This document shows positions 27,915 to 37,422 of a DNA stretch of 64,000 nt, one piece after another. Source of the stretch: Tropicimonas_B omnivorans (GTDB lineage: Bacteria; Pseudomonadota; Alphaproteobacteria; Rhodobacterales; Rhodobacteraceae); assembly GCF_031846565.1 (NCBI RefSeq), contig NZ_JAVRHL010000006.1:1-64000 (forward strand). The letters are read 5' to 3'. Within the stretch, counting starts at the first letter, position 1. Each line of letters begins with the position of its first letter. The translations under genes were made by a program, and so were the position numbers. The notes beneath the pieces were generated by a model that searched no databases, had not been told where the DNA came from, and saw only the letters and a list, made by a program, of their open reading frames with translations.

Positions 27915-28595
27915 TCAGGCCCAGACGCACGCAATGCATCGCACCGGCGAAGATCTGCGGCTGATCCCCGCCCATATCCTGGAGGCAAGATGAAAAGCAC
28001 CCCACCCGCCAATCCGAACGATTAAAGGCCATTGTGGTGGCCACCGATGTTTCAGTTCACTCGCATCCCGCACATCGAAACCACAAGTTTTGACATTATA
28101 TCCGAGGTTTGCCGCGCTCCAGGAGTAGAGGTGAAAATCTCGGTCGGATTCCCTATACGGAAAATCAGTGGGGTGTGACGGAACCACTGCAATCAAGATA
28201 CCCTCGTCCTTGAGAGCGCAATGCATCTCACGAACCAGCTTCGCCGAATCTTCCACCTGCTTGATACAATGGTCGGAAATGACCATATCGAACGCGAGGT
28301 CGGGAAACTCATCGATCGTGGCGTGGACCGAAGAGCCACGCGCGTGCACGGTTTCGGCCGCATGAGAGGTGACTTCCACTCAGTTCTTCCCGCCTAAGGC
28401 CGCCAGCAAGGCAACGTCGTCGCACCCGAAATCAAGAATATCCAGGCCATCTTTCAAATAGGGCTGTAATTTCCAAGTGTTGACCTGACCACGCCACAAA
28501 CCATACCGCGTTTGATCGGCGAAATACGCGCGATCATAATGCTCACTGGCTCCTTCATATTGAGTATTGCTTTCGTTCCAGTGCTCAACAACCAT
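27915..28595 (-). pseudogene. Class I SAM methyltransferase interrupted by one TGA
   Basis: Two pieces in one frame: 28595-28380 (HYDRAYFADQTRYGLWRGQ, ILDFGCDDVALLAALGGKN) then TGA (28380-28382), then 28379-27915 (VEVTSHAAETVHARGSSVHA, FDMVISDHCIKQVEDSAKLV, EGILIAVVPS). The glycine-rich SAM loop and the VISDH strand lie on either side of the stop. A CGA to TGA change would restore GGKNRVEVTSH. Probably a sugar or glycan methyltransferase of the locus, inactivated by a nonsense mutation or misread base. Confidence 0.75.
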
Positions 28596-28598
28596 CTT

Positions 28599-29546
28599 TC
28601 AATCCTTGTCTAAGGGATCCAACGAACTGAAAACCGCCGGCATTCGCCAGTTGCGAACTGTGCGGCGCAGGCGGCCCGGCAGAGACCCTGAATACGCCTT
28701 GTGAAAGGCGGCCAGCACCCGCGGATCCTCTGGAGGCAGGTTCAGGGTCAGCGCGGTGCCAGACCCCGACAGCGCTGTATGCATGCGATCATGCGCCCGG
28801 GTATGCGTGCCGCTACCGTCAAACCCTATGTTGCGAACCAGGTTACGCACCGGATAGATCGCCACACGATCATTGATGACATGCCACAGGTTGAACATGA
28901 TCGACCAGGAATCGATGCGCCGTTCCAGTTGCCTGCGCAAGCGGTCAAGCTTGTCGGAGCCGGTGGCCATGAACCGCTTGCGCAATGCCTTTTCACGCCA
29001 AAGGCGCGGAGCACCCTTGCCAGACCAGTCGACTGTTTCCCAGCGCTCGCGCCAAGTTGCCCAACTATGGCTGCAACTGCGCGGCACTGCGTAGACATCA
29101 TGCTCATAGCCTTTGGGCGGCTGTGGCAGCGGGCAATACCCCGTGACCGACCCCACCGCTGCGTTCTGCGCATGAAAGTCCAGCGCGGTGTTCATGAAGG
29201 TGAGGAACTCCGGCGCAACCAGCAGATCATCTTCCAGTACGATGACCCGCCCCTCTTCGGCGATCACCTGCGTCACGCCGCCAATAATGGATTTCGCCAG
29301 CCCCTTGTTATGTTTCGCCTCTACAACTGTGACCGACTGAAATGCACTGCGCCAGTTCTGCTCTTTTAGCAAGGCGCGAACCCTTGCGACATTGGCTTCG
29401 GCTTCGGCGTTCCTGGCCCCGTCCGAAAAGACCCAAAGCGTAGTTTTGCGGGCACCTTCGGCCTTGGCAAGGGCGGTCAGTGTCTGGCGCAGGTGGTCAG
29501 GCCGAGCGTAGGCGAACAGGACAACGGGGGCAAATTGTCGGGTCAT
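28599..29546 (-). CDS. GT-A fold glycosyltransferase
   Basis: 315 residues. VVLFAYARPDHLRQTLTALAKA at the N terminus, LWVFSDGA, KHNKGLAKSIIGG, then the acidic metal/nucleotide motif IVLEDDLLVAPEFLTFMN. CSHSWATWRERWETVDW is seen in sugar transferases of capsule loci. Starts with a 4-bp overlap with the upstream gene's stop (29543-29546). Substrate unknown. Confidence 0.75.
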   Translation of the reverse strand: MTRQFAPVVLFAYARPDHLRQTLTALAKAEGARKTTLWVFSDGARNAEAEANVARVRALLKEQNWRSAFQSVTVVEAKHNKGLAKSIIGGVTQVIAEEGRVIVLEDDLLVAPEFLTFMNTALDFHAQNAAVGSVTGYCPLPQPPKGYEHDVYAVPRSCSHSWATWRERWETVDWSGKGAPRLWREKALRKRFMATGSDKLDRLRRQLERRIDSWSIMFNLWHVINDRVAIYPVRNLVRNIGFDGSGTHTRAHDRMHTALSGSGTALTLNLPPEDPRVLAAFHKAYSGSLPGRLRRTVRNWRMPAVFSSLDPLDKD

Positions 29547-30814
29547 GCGGGCCGCACCTTGCTCACAGCGCGATAGGTCCGCACCAGCGTATCGACGACA
29601 TTCTGGGGATCATGAGTTATAGCGGCGCGGGCCCGGGCCGCCTGAGACACCCGGTCTGCCAGAGAGTCATCGGCAAAGAGCCGCTGCACTTGCCAAGCTA
29701 GCATGACGGGATCGCCGGCTCGGTAAAACAGCGCTTCCTCCCCATCTTGCGCCATAGAAGGCACGCCCCCGGCATAGGACGACACCGCCGGCACGCCCAT
29801 CATCATAGCCTCGGCCAGCGTGTTGGGACTGTTCTCGATCAATGAGGCCAACGCCACCACATGCGCGCGCCGCATGCGTTCGGCCATTTGCTCGGCATCA
29901 AGCTGACCCGTAAAGACAACATGGTCCCGCAACCCCAGATCAGAGATTAGGTCCATCAGATACACCGAATACCCGATAAGGCGCTGGGCCGACAGCCGCG
30001 ATAGCGACCACGGGTTGCGCCCAGCAATGTAAAGCTTTGCCTTCGGGAAACTGCGCCGAATCAAGGCCAGTGCCTGCACAGCGAAGTGCGCGCCCTTCAA
30101 AGCCGAGGCCCCGTTGCCCACGAAGATCGAGAATGGCTCGCAGGTGTCACGCGACCAGGTCTTTTCATAGAATGGTTCACGCAGGATGCGGGGGCAGTGA
30201 TGGTATTGTGCCGTCGGGTTCAGCCAGTTGGCCTGCGCGCGGTCCCAGATTGTCCGGCCAAGGATATGGTCAGCCATGGCGATGGTTTCGCGCTCACCGT
30301 GCAGGCGCGGGCGAAACCTGACGAGATTGTTGGCCAGCAACGCCAGGCCCACCAGCGCATGCTGCGGGTGCTGGGGGTTAAGGAAATCGCCCGCCTTCAG
30401 GTGGCCGAACTGATAGGATTTGCATCCATTGATTACCCCTTGCAATGAGATCAGCCGCCGTCCCTGCCAGCTTGATAGAAAGCGCCGGGTATAGGCCATT
30501 TCTGTGCCCTCGACATGCAGGATATCGGGCGAAAACTCTGTCAGGGCCCGGTCGCAATCGGCCTGCGCAACATCATAGAGGTCACCTCGCGCCTGGGGGA
30601 CCGCGAAATAGTCAATCCCCTCGTGATGAACGTGTTGAAAACCCGAAACAGGCGCGCGCATTGCCACGCCGATGCGCAACCCTTCAACCTGCGCAAGACG
30701 GCTGGTCGTGACCGAAAGCCAACCACCGAAGGGAGTTTCGGGAACTCCAAGCAAAGCCGCGACGGCTGGCAGGACGATGTTGGATGTCCACAATATGGAG
30801 ATCGAGTCGGTCAT
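29543..30814 (-). CDS. GT4-family glycosyltransferase
   Basis: 423 residues. N-terminal acceptor domain (ILWTSNIVLPAVAALLG; DILHVEGTEMAYTRRF); donor domain FSIFVGNGASALKGAHFAVQAL; AHVVALASLIENSPNTLAEAMMMGVPAVSS carries the EX7E motif (ENSPNTLAE). The start overlaps the Wzy-like gene's stop at 30811-30814. Full length and no lesion, part of an overlapping gene string with 28599 and 30811. Confidence 0.82.
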   Translation of the reverse strand: MTDSISILWTSNIVLPAVAALLGVPETPFGGWLSVTTSRLAQVEGLRIGVAMRAPVSGFQHVHHEGIDYFAVPQARGDLYDVAQADCDRALTEFSPDILHVEGTEMAYTRRFLSSWQGRRLISLQGVINGCKSYQFGHLKAGDFLNPQHPQHALVGLALLANNLVRFRPRLHGERETIAMADHILGRTIWDRAQANWLNPTAQYHHCPRILREPFYEKTWSRDTCEPFSIFVGNGASALKGAHFAVQALALIRRSFPKAKLYIAGRNPWSLSRLSAQRLIGYSVYLMDLISDLGLRDHVVFTGQLDAEQMAERMRRAHVVALASLIENSPNTLAEAMMMGVPAVSSYAGGVPSMAQDGEEALFYRAGDPVMLAWQVQRLFADDSLADRVSQAARARAAITHDPQNVVDTLVRTYRAVSKVRPA

Positions 30815-32064
30815 GCCGGTGACACTTGTCCTTGTATGAGGGTGCGTGCGGTAGGCTTCTTGCCAAACCCCATGGTCAGGCCGCAGGCGGCCGGGAACAT
30901 GATGAACAGCGCCACGCCAACTGTCATCGTCAAGCTGTTGAGAAAGGGTAACAGTATGATAATGGTGAGAACTCCGCCGGTCATGCCGAGCATGCCGGGG
31001 GTGCGGCGCAGCATGCGTAGCGGGACATACAACAATAGCGCCATGTAAAGTGCCCCAAAGAGCACGCCGCGCTGGGCAAAGTGATCCAGATATTCCGAGT
31101 GCTTTCCAACGCCTCGGTCTCCCATCACGCCCAGAAGTGGGTTCTCCAAAAATGAATTGATGCTGCGAAGATAGCGCTCGGTGCGGTCATTCACGGTTCC
31201 AATAGAGCCGCCAAGTTCCAGCGACAGCCTGATGTCGCGCAATTTGAGAGCAAAGTTCGTTCCCTCGGCAAAGGGCATCAGGAAATCAACGATATGTATC
31301 AGAAAAATCGGGGCGACTAGTATCAGGACCACGGCAAGCGGAGGCGCAACAACCAATTTCCAGGGTCTAGGCTTGAGATACGCTAAAGATATCATCAGCG
31401 TAGCCATAAGCAGCAAGATTGCGATCGAAAAACCGGCATTCAGTACAACGGCAACGATCAATACCAGGGTGATAACTGGCAGCAGTCGCAGCGGCCTTGG
31501 GGCCGATGACATGTCAAACTTGCGCCTTTGCATGGTCATGGATATCATAATCGGCACCAAAATTAGGCCAGAGTAAATCAAAGAGTACCCCCCGACACCC
31601 TGCTGCATCAACTCAACGGCTTCTTCAGATGAACGGACAACTGTCCGAGCCGCGTGCGAGCCGAAGGTATCAAAGGCCCGAAAAGTGGCGAAAAACCAGA
31701 TCGGCAACGTCACCATCATTGCCCAGAAAACCGGAGCCAAGCTTCTTGGATCGTGCCTGCGGCTTTCATAAACGATCAGCAACGTCAGCAGAATATACAT
31801 CTGGATATGCGACAGCAGGCCCCACTCACGCAAGCCATACCAAAGCACCAGATCATAGAAGATGAACAGAAGCGCGCCAAAAACAGGAAGCGTCGGGCGC
31901 CAAAAAATGCCGTTGGGGCGCGACAGTTCAAGACCAACCCATGCCCCAAGCGCGGCCAGTGCCGCAAGGCGAGCCAAGTCATTGGGCGTCAGTATCGGGC
32001 TGGTGATCCACAGACAGAGAAAAATCAGCGCGATGTTCTGTAGCGATGTGATGCTGAACTTCAT
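30811..32064 (-). CDS. O-antigen/EPS polymerase-like membrane protein (Wzy-like)
   Basis: 417 residues with 10-11 hydrophobic segments and a long soluble loop at about residues 265-340 (EGTNFALKLRDIRLSLELGG...NDRTERYLRSINSFLENPLLG). The loop ending ENPLLGVMGDRGVGKHSEYLDHFAQRGVLFG, here quoted in parts (ENPLLGVMGDRG; SEYLDHFAQRGVLFGALY), is the classical Wzy_C/O-antigen ligase pattern with H-S/N-x-Y-L-D. It would polymerise or ligate repeat units on the periplasmic side. Polymerase versus ligase cannot be decided from sequence. No Wzz or Wza gene is seen beside it. Confidence 0.75.
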   Translation of the reverse strand: MKFSITSLQNIALIFLCLWITSPILTPNDLARLAALAALGAWVGLELSRPNGIFWRPTLPVFGALLFIFYDLVLWYGLREWGLLSHIQMYILLTLLIVYESRRHDPRSLAPVFWAMMVTLPIWFFATFRAFDTFGSHAARTVVRSSEEAVELMQQGVGGYSLIYSGLILVPIMISMTMQRRKFDMSSAPRPLRLLPVITLVLIVAVVLNAGFSIAILLLMATLMISLAYLKPRPWKLVVAPPLAVVLILVAPIFLIHIVDFLMPFAEGTNFALKLRDIRLSLELGGSIGTVNDRTERYLRSINSFLENPLLGVMGDRGVGKHSEYLDHFAQRGVLFGALYMALLLYVPLRMLRRTPGMLGMTGGVLTIIILLPFLNSLTMTVGVALFIMFPAACGLTMGFGKKPTARTLIQGQVSPA

Positions 32065-32115
32065 GCACCGACCCTGCCCATCTGCATCTGGATTAGCATC
32101 TCCTCAATCATCCTT

Positions 32116-33975
32116 TTACGTGACAAGATCGCGAAAATCAGGACTGTCTCGCAAGTTCTCGTCCCAGTTGCCCGAGGCGACGATCTGGCCATGTTTCATG
32201 ACAAGGATCCGGTCACAGGATCTGACAGTGGTCAGACGGTGCGCAATGATCAGCAGTGTCTTCTCGCCTGGCAATGCATCAATGGCTGCAACCAGTTCGG
32301 CTTCGGTCACCGAATCCAGCGCACTGGTCGCTTCGTCAAAGACAATCAGATCCGCATCGCGATACAGCGCACGTGCAATGCCAATGCGCTGCCGCTGGCC
32401 CCCAGACAGACGAACGCCGTTTTCACCGACATCTGTATCATAGCCATGCGGCAACGACCCGGCGATGAAATCGTGCAACTGTGCGATGCGCGCGGCTTCC
32501 TCGATGCGAGCGCGGTCGGCCTTGCCAGCCTCCGCACCCAAGGCAATGTTCTCGGCGATATTGGCATCCGACAGAAAGATGTTTTGTGGTACATACCCTA
32601 TGGCCCTTTGCCAGACTCGGATATCTGAATCGGCAAGAGGAACGCCATCAACCAGCACGGTCCCCGCCGAGGGGCGATGCAAGCCGAGGATAAGGTCCGC
32701 GAGTGTGCTCTTGCCCGCACCAGTTGCGCCAACGATGCCGATGCGCTGCCCCTTTTGCAGGGTGAGGTCGATCTTGTCGAGAGCGGGCCCATCGGCGGAG
32801 AGATAAGAGAAGGATACCTCGCGCAGTTCCAGCGAAGCGTTTAAGCGGATCTCTGCGGAGTACGGTTCGGCACGCATGGTTTGTTCTACTGGCATCGACA
32901 TATCGGCATGAACACTGACGACTGCGGCAGTTCCGAATTTCATGACACTAATAGATCGGTATATCTTTTGCACTTCGGGCATAAGCCGTTGCGCGCCTAT
33001 GGCAATCATGCCCAACTCAGGCAGTACACCGTTCAGTAGCTCTCCAGTGCCAAGGGTGGTTTCATCCAGGTTCAACAGCGGCAGCAGAATGATGGCAGCA
33101 AACACCAGCGCTTCGACCATGAAACGCGGCGCCATATTGATAATATTAGCGCGCGATTGCATCAGTGCGGCCCGGTGGGAAAATCTACTATAGTTGGTTA
33201 GGTAGAACTTTTCCGTGCCCGCAATCTTGATGTCCTTGATCCCACTGAGTGCCTCGCGAGAGATCCTGTAACGTTCGCTATTTGCCGCGACCCGGCTCAT
33301 CCCCATCCGGCCCAGAACGCCCCGCAAAAGAAAATAGACGATCAAGTAGGCCCCGGATATGATCAGGAGCGCGAACAGCGTAATGACCGGAGCAATCGTC
33401 ATCAGCACACCGACGACCGACAATGTGCCTAGGGCCCCTGCCGCCAGTTCGGCTGCAGGACGAAAGAATTGCTGCACAACCTCGCGCGTTTCGTTCAAGA
33501 TGCCCTTTGCCATGTCGCCGGTGTTTCGGCCCAGGAAAAAAGTCATCGGCTGCGACATGAACACTTCCAGCAACCGAACGCTGATCGAGTGAATGCGCAT
33601 TTGTGTAAATCGTTCGACCATATAGACACGCAGCACCTGAAGTGCGGCATTGGCCAACAACATCGTTATCGTTGCGATGCCCAAAAGGAAAACAAAGGTC
33701 AGGAGCGACGGTGCACCCACAAATTCGTAGCCCCAGCGAAGCCAGGCATTGGTCTCGATCGCATCGGGGCGGGTCAGCACCAGCAGGAATGGATAAACCG
33801 ATGCAACGCTCAACGCCAATGTGATAGAGGCGGTCAGGAATACTGTCAGCACAAGGAAAGCATGGCGCTTTTCACGCGGAGTAAGCAGGCTCAACGCCAT
33901 GCGAAGCGGCTGCCGCTGGCCGCCCGCGGTTGTATCGGTTCCATTCGGGATAGTGTTTTTTGTGGCCTCGGTCAT
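32116..33975 (-). CDS. ABC transporter, fused TMD-NBD (PglK-like glycolipid flippase)
   Basis: 619 residues. Six-helix exporter domain to about residue 340, then NBD with Walker A GIVGATGAGKSTLADLILG, Q loop YVPQNIFLSD, signature RLSGGQRQRIGIAR, Walker B LIVFDEATSALDS and H loop IIAHRL. The half-transporter build, GEN.VRLSGGQRQRIGIARALY, and place among glycosyltransferases fit PglK/MsbA-type lipid-linked oligosaccharide flippases. No Wzx flippase is seen in the locus, so this is probably the exporter. Overlaps the next upstream gene by 4 bp (33972-33975). Confidence 0.85.
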   Translation of the reverse strand: MTEATKNTIPNGTDTTAGGQRQPLRMALSLLTPREKRHAFLVLTVFLTASITLALSVASVYPFLLVLTRPDAIETNAWLRWGYEFVGAPSLLTFVFLLGIATITMLLANAALQVLRVYMVERFTQMRIHSISVRLLEVFMSQPMTFFLGRNTGDMAKGILNETREVVQQFFRPAAELAAGALGTLSVVGVLMTIAPVITLFALLIISGAYLIVYFLLRGVLGRMGMSRVAANSERYRISREALSGIKDIKIAGTEKFYLTNYSRFSHRAALMQSRANIINMAPRFMVEALVFAAIILLPLLNLDETTLGTGELLNGVLPELGMIAIGAQRLMPEVQKIYRSISVMKFGTAAVVSVHADMSMPVEQTMRAEPYSAEIRLNASLELREVSFSYLSADGPALDKIDLTLQKGQRIGIVGATGAGKSTLADLILGLHRPSAGTVLVDGVPLADSDIRVWQRAIGYVPQNIFLSDANIAENIALGAEAGKADRARIEEAARIAQLHDFIAGSLPHGYDTDVGENGVRLSGGQRQRIGIARALYRDADLIVFDEATSALDSVTEAELVAAIDALPGEKTLLIIAHRLTTVRSCDRILVMKHGQIVASGNWDENLRDSPDFRDLVT

Positions 33976-34970
33976 TCATGTTCTCCGGCGCGTTTCTTCA
34001 GCCACAGACCCATGCGCTCCATCCCTTGCCCAAAAGTGTGAACAATTGCGCCGCCTGTCCCGTGGCGACCGCGCTTGCGCCGCCACAATGCCCGCAAGCG
34101 CACAGACTTGGTCAAGCGTGTGGTTCCGTCCAGCGCTATCGCCTCGGGACCAGAGAATGGCAGGTAGCGCACGGTCAGATCATCCGCATGCGCGTAATCC
34201 CGTAACAAGCGCTCAACGTTGTTGGAAGAGAACTCTTCCTCGGTGCATGGCGCCTTTTCAGCAATTTGCAATGCTTCAAAACGCTCGCTGAAGGGTTTGT
34301 AACCGGTGTCGATTCGCACATCAGCGGTAGCCATCAACCCTTCGGCCAGCCCCATAATAGCGACTTGGAAATCAGGATCGGCCTGCGCGCGCGCGCGCAT
34401 TTTTGGGATCAGGTCGGCCAGAAGATGGCTGTGCTTCTGGGCATGGGTGTAGCACTTGCGAAAGATATCGCGGTTGCTTTGCCCGAAATCATGCAGCCCC
34501 ACCACATAGGGGACTTGCGCCCAGGGGTGGCCGCGGGCCTTCATGCGTTGCATTGCAGTGGTTTCGGGGCGCAGCGATGTGCCTTCTTCTGGAATGCAGT
34601 CGATCATCTGCGACAGCAGCGAGGTTCGAAACAGGTGGTTTCCGGCTTGGCGCAGCGTGACGAACAGCTTGTCAAGGACAGCGCCCTGCACCTCGAACAC
34701 ATATGGCGGCTGAGCCTGTGCGGTGCGCAGCATTGCTGCGACAGAGCCAGCGCGTAACACCACATCGGCGTCAATGCAGAAAGTCCAGTCGCGACCTGCC
34801 GCGATCCCGGCCTCGAAACCCACGCGCATGGCTTTCGAAAAGGGCGCCTCTTGCACTGTCACGATCTGATCAGCAGTAACTCCCTGCGCAAGGATCGCCG
34901 CGCGGCACGCGGCCTCTGTGCGCTCTCCGACCGCGCGTATGATGATGGTGACTGGGTCTAGGTCAGTCAC
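33972..34970 (-). CDS. Putative GT-A (GT2-like) glycosyltransferase
   Basis: 332 residues. VTIIIRAVGERTEAACRAAIL, then FCIDADVVLRAGSVAAML with a DxD motif. The rest, including GLHDFGQSNRDIFRKCYTHAQKH, resembles uncharacterised glycosyltransferase-like proteins of Rhodobacterales EPS loci. A basic C terminus (RLRALWRRKRGRHG) could be membrane-associated. The family call rests on the N-terminal half. Confidence 0.6.
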   Translation of the reverse strand: MTDLDPVTIIIRAVGERTEAACRAAILAQGVTADQIVTVQEAPFSKAMRVGFEAGIAAGRDWTFCIDADVVLRAGSVAAMLRTAQAQPPYVFEVQGAVLDKLFVTLRQAGNHLFRTSLLSQMIDCIPEEGTSLRPETTAMQRMKARGHPWAQVPYVVGLHDFGQSNRDIFRKCYTHAQKHSHLLADLIPKMRARAQADPDFQVAIMGLAEGLMATADVRIDTGYKPFSERFEALQIAEKAPCTEEEFSSNNVERLLRDYAHADDLTVRYLPFSGPEAIALDGTTRLTKSVRLRALWRRKRGRHGTGGAIVHTFGQGMERMGLWLKKRAGEHE

Positions 34971-35019
34971 GTCTGACGCGCCGATCCGCTTCTATTTGGT
35001 CCAACGGCAAGTCCCGTTG

Positions 35020-36117
35020 TCATGCCCCACCTCTGCGGAGAATCTTGCGCAGTGCGCGTTTCACGGAATGCACCATGTCGGAGCGCCTTTCGCTTTGCTG
35101 TGCGGCGTGCGCCAGGAGCTGCATGGCTGCTTCAAGATCATTGCTCAGAAAACGCGACAAGAGATCGGACTCGACGAGTTCCAACTCGTGTGCCCCGGTT
35201 TCGGCTAGGCACCGGTCGATTTCGCCCCGGTCGTAAAGCTCCGGTTCATCGAAGGAAAAGCCGAAATCCGCGCGCAGGGCAAGGGCCTCGTCATGCCATG
35301 CGTCGAGGATCAACCAGCGCACTGCCGGTGTAACCGAGACGTGGCGCAACGGGACCGAACCTGCCAGCGCTGCCTCGGCTCGGGCCAGTCGCGCACGCCA
35401 ATCGCGCGTATACTCAACAAAGGAGGCAGCATCGCGCTTGACGGCATTGGACAGCACCGCATGCAACGCGATGCAACCTTCGCCAGTCAAACTGACATTT
35501 GCGTTCCTCTCAGGCATCGTCACGATGGACGATAAGCCAAGCTGCACGGTCTCCAGGAAATCGACGCGAAGATCGCCAACCGCTGCAAGGTCGCGCAAAT
35601 GAACCTGTCCAACCGCGCGCCACCGTACCAGCCGCGCATGCCACGGCAAATAGCCCGGCAAGCGGACGCCTGATGTGCGGCCCAGCCGTTGCGAAATCTT
35701 GGCTTCATGATTGGCGACGGGGCTTCGCAAGTAGGCGACAGAGGTCACCTCGGCACCGGGCGCGATTTGTCCCACCCATCTGCGCAGCGTGTCAAAATCG
35801 TCCAGCGACATGAAATTCTCAGCCGACAGGATCACCGTCTCGGGTGTGTGCCGCCTGACCTGATCGGCAACCGATTGCCAAGCGGCTTCGGTGCGGTGTT
35901 CCACAGCGCGGGGATCGCCACCATTGCGACGCAAATCGATGTCGCGCATCATGTCGGCCCCATGCAGCCCAGCTGCGAGATCCGTGTGATGTGTCGCCCG
36001 ACCGATTGCAGGATACAGAATGCCGTTCCGCGCCAGCACCTCACGGTTCACACTCAGGGCCACTTGCAGACTGCTTGATCCGGCCTTCGGCGTGCCGATA
36101 TGGATGATCAAGCGCAT
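35020..36117 (-). CDS. Sulfotransferase-like protein
   Basis: 365 residues. It opens with IIHIGTPKAGSSSLQVALSV, a PAPS 5'-phosphosulfate loop, and has VAYLRSPVANHEAKISQRLG where the 3'-phosphate loop is expected. TVILSAENFMSL sits between them, as in capsule-associated sulfotransferase-like proteins. The C terminus is longer than in small sulfotransferases. With the intact gene at 24302 it suggests a sulfated glycan. Activity depends on host PAPS synthesis, not encoded here. Confidence 0.7.
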   Translation of the reverse strand: MRLIIHIGTPKAGSSSLQVALSVNREVLARNGILYPAIGRATHHTDLAAGLHGADMMRDIDLRRNGGDPRAVEHRTEAAWQSVADQVRRHTPETVILSAENFMSLDDFDTLRRWVGQIAPGAEVTSVAYLRSPVANHEAKISQRLGRTSGVRLPGYLPWHARLVRWRAVGQVHLRDLAAVGDLRVDFLETVQLGLSSIVTMPERNANVSLTGEGCIALHAVLSNAVKRDAASFVEYTRDWRARLARAEAALAGSVPLRHVSVTPAVRWLILDAWHDEALALRADFGFSFDEPELYDRGEIDRCLAETGAHELELVESDLLSRFLSNDLEAAMQLLAHAAQQSERRSDMVHSVKRALRKILRRGGA

Positions 36118-36150
36118 CTAACCACCTTGAGAAGCTGCTTAGGAATGATG

Positions 36151-37251
36151 TCAGCCATCATGGGTCTCGTTCTTCGCCTGCGGAGGGATGGTCGCAAGGG
36201 CTTCGGTCAGCTTGACATAATGCTGGTGCGCGTCGCGCATACCTTCCGACACGTCGTTGCTCCGACCGATGGCTATGGTTTTTGCTAGCGCACCCGGCAG
36301 CAGGAAACACCTGAGGAAGCGCAAGAGGTTGGGGCTTTCCCAAAACAGGCTCTCACGACCAATTCGTTTGTAGAGAAGGCGCGTCTTTTCCTGTCCGGCA
36401 TAAGCGATCGTGGTGCCGCCATAGCTCATGGTCATGACGCCAAGATGCAGACGCGTGCTGACAAGCAGATCGAGTGAAGCTGCTTCGCGGCAAGCATCCT
36501 CGACGTCCGCGAGCGTCTTGCGAGTGCAGTTCTTCGGCAAGCGTTTCGGGGCGAACGCTTTGAATGCGCCGTTCGGGCCCGGGTGGATCTCGAGAAAGAC
36601 GAAATCCAGGTCGGGGCGCAGGCGCACGATAATTTGCAGTATCTTGCGCAGCAGTTTGTAGCGCCGAGATTGTGTCAGATATAGGTTGAAGCCAATGCGA
36701 CGGCGCCCGTTGCCCGACCCACGAGAGACTGGCACCTTGTCAGCGGTCGTCCAGACCATATCATTGTGAAACGCTCCCTGGATGCCGGCCTGTTCAAGCA
36801 ATTGAACATCTTCGCTATTGCGCAGCGTGACATATTTCAAGGCACGCACAAGATTGTGCCGTTCAATTGGCGCAATCTGCTCCAGCGACTTTCCGGCCCC
36901 ACCCAGCGAGATGCCAAGTTGTGGTATGCCTTTGGCTGTCGCCGCCCTGACCGCAGCGCCCAGATCATCATTGAAATCTTTCTGCTGGGAGCTCAGATTG
37001 CGGCGCGGGATTAGCAAGCCGCCGCCACCAAAGACGATCACGTCAGACTGGTTTATCAGGGCGGTGATGTCGGAAATCAGCTCAACATCCCAGCCCGCCA
37101 TGAACTCGGGCGACTTCGTGAACACGATGGGTTGGTGGCCCAGTGTCTTGATGTGTCGCGATAGCAGATAGGCCATCAGATTGTCGCCGAGGTTGCCATA
37201 GCTGTAGTATCCGAACAGCGCGACCGTCAATTTTTCGCCCATGGGCTTCAA
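36151..37251 (-). CDS. Polysaccharide pyruvyl transferase
   Basis: 366 residues; alternative start MGEK four codons in. ALFGYYSYGNLGDNLMAYLL, VIVFGGGGLLIPRRN, GISLGGAGKS, and DLLVSTRLHLGVMTMSYGGTTIAY are the core of the PS_pyruv_trans fold (CsaB/WcaK/ExoV type). It adds a pyruvate ketal from PEP to a sugar, giving the glycan negative charge. Followed upstream by a 170-bp gap (37252-37422), where I see no gene. Confidence 0.85.
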   Translation of the reverse strand: MKPMGEKLTVALFGYYSYGNLGDNLMAYLLSRHIKTLGHQPIVFTKSPEFMAGWDVELISDITALINQSDVIVFGGGGLLIPRRNLSSQQKDFNDDLGAAVRAATAKGIPQLGISLGGAGKSLEQIAPIERHNLVRALKYVTLRNSEDVQLLEQAGIQGAFHNDMVWTTADKVPVSRGSGNGRRRIGFNLYLTQSRRYKLLRKILQIIVRLRPDLDFVFLEIHPGPNGAFKAFAPKRLPKNCTRKTLADVEDACREAASLDLLVSTRLHLGVMTMSYGGTTIAYAGQEKTRLLYKRIGRESLFWESPNLLRFLRCFLLPGALAKTIAIGRSNDVSEGMRDAHQHYVKLTEALATIPPQAKNETHDG

Positions 37252-37422
37252 CCTCGTTTGAAATTGCGATGGACACGACGGTGCGTACCTTCAAATTTAC
37301 GTTGCCTGACCTTGCGCCGTGGGCTTTTGCCAGGGCATTCGGCCAGCTCGCGGTGCGAGCATAGTTACGTCACGCGGGTGACGACCTTGCGTTACAGGGT
37401 CAGGGGGCCAAGGTGCACAGTC

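Noticed and set aside
18547..28382. TGA codons in the AsnB-like and methyltransferase genes as selenocysteine
   Set aside because: Neither position is a catalytic Cys/Sec site and no SECIS-like hairpin is evident just downstream; nonsense mutation is simpler.
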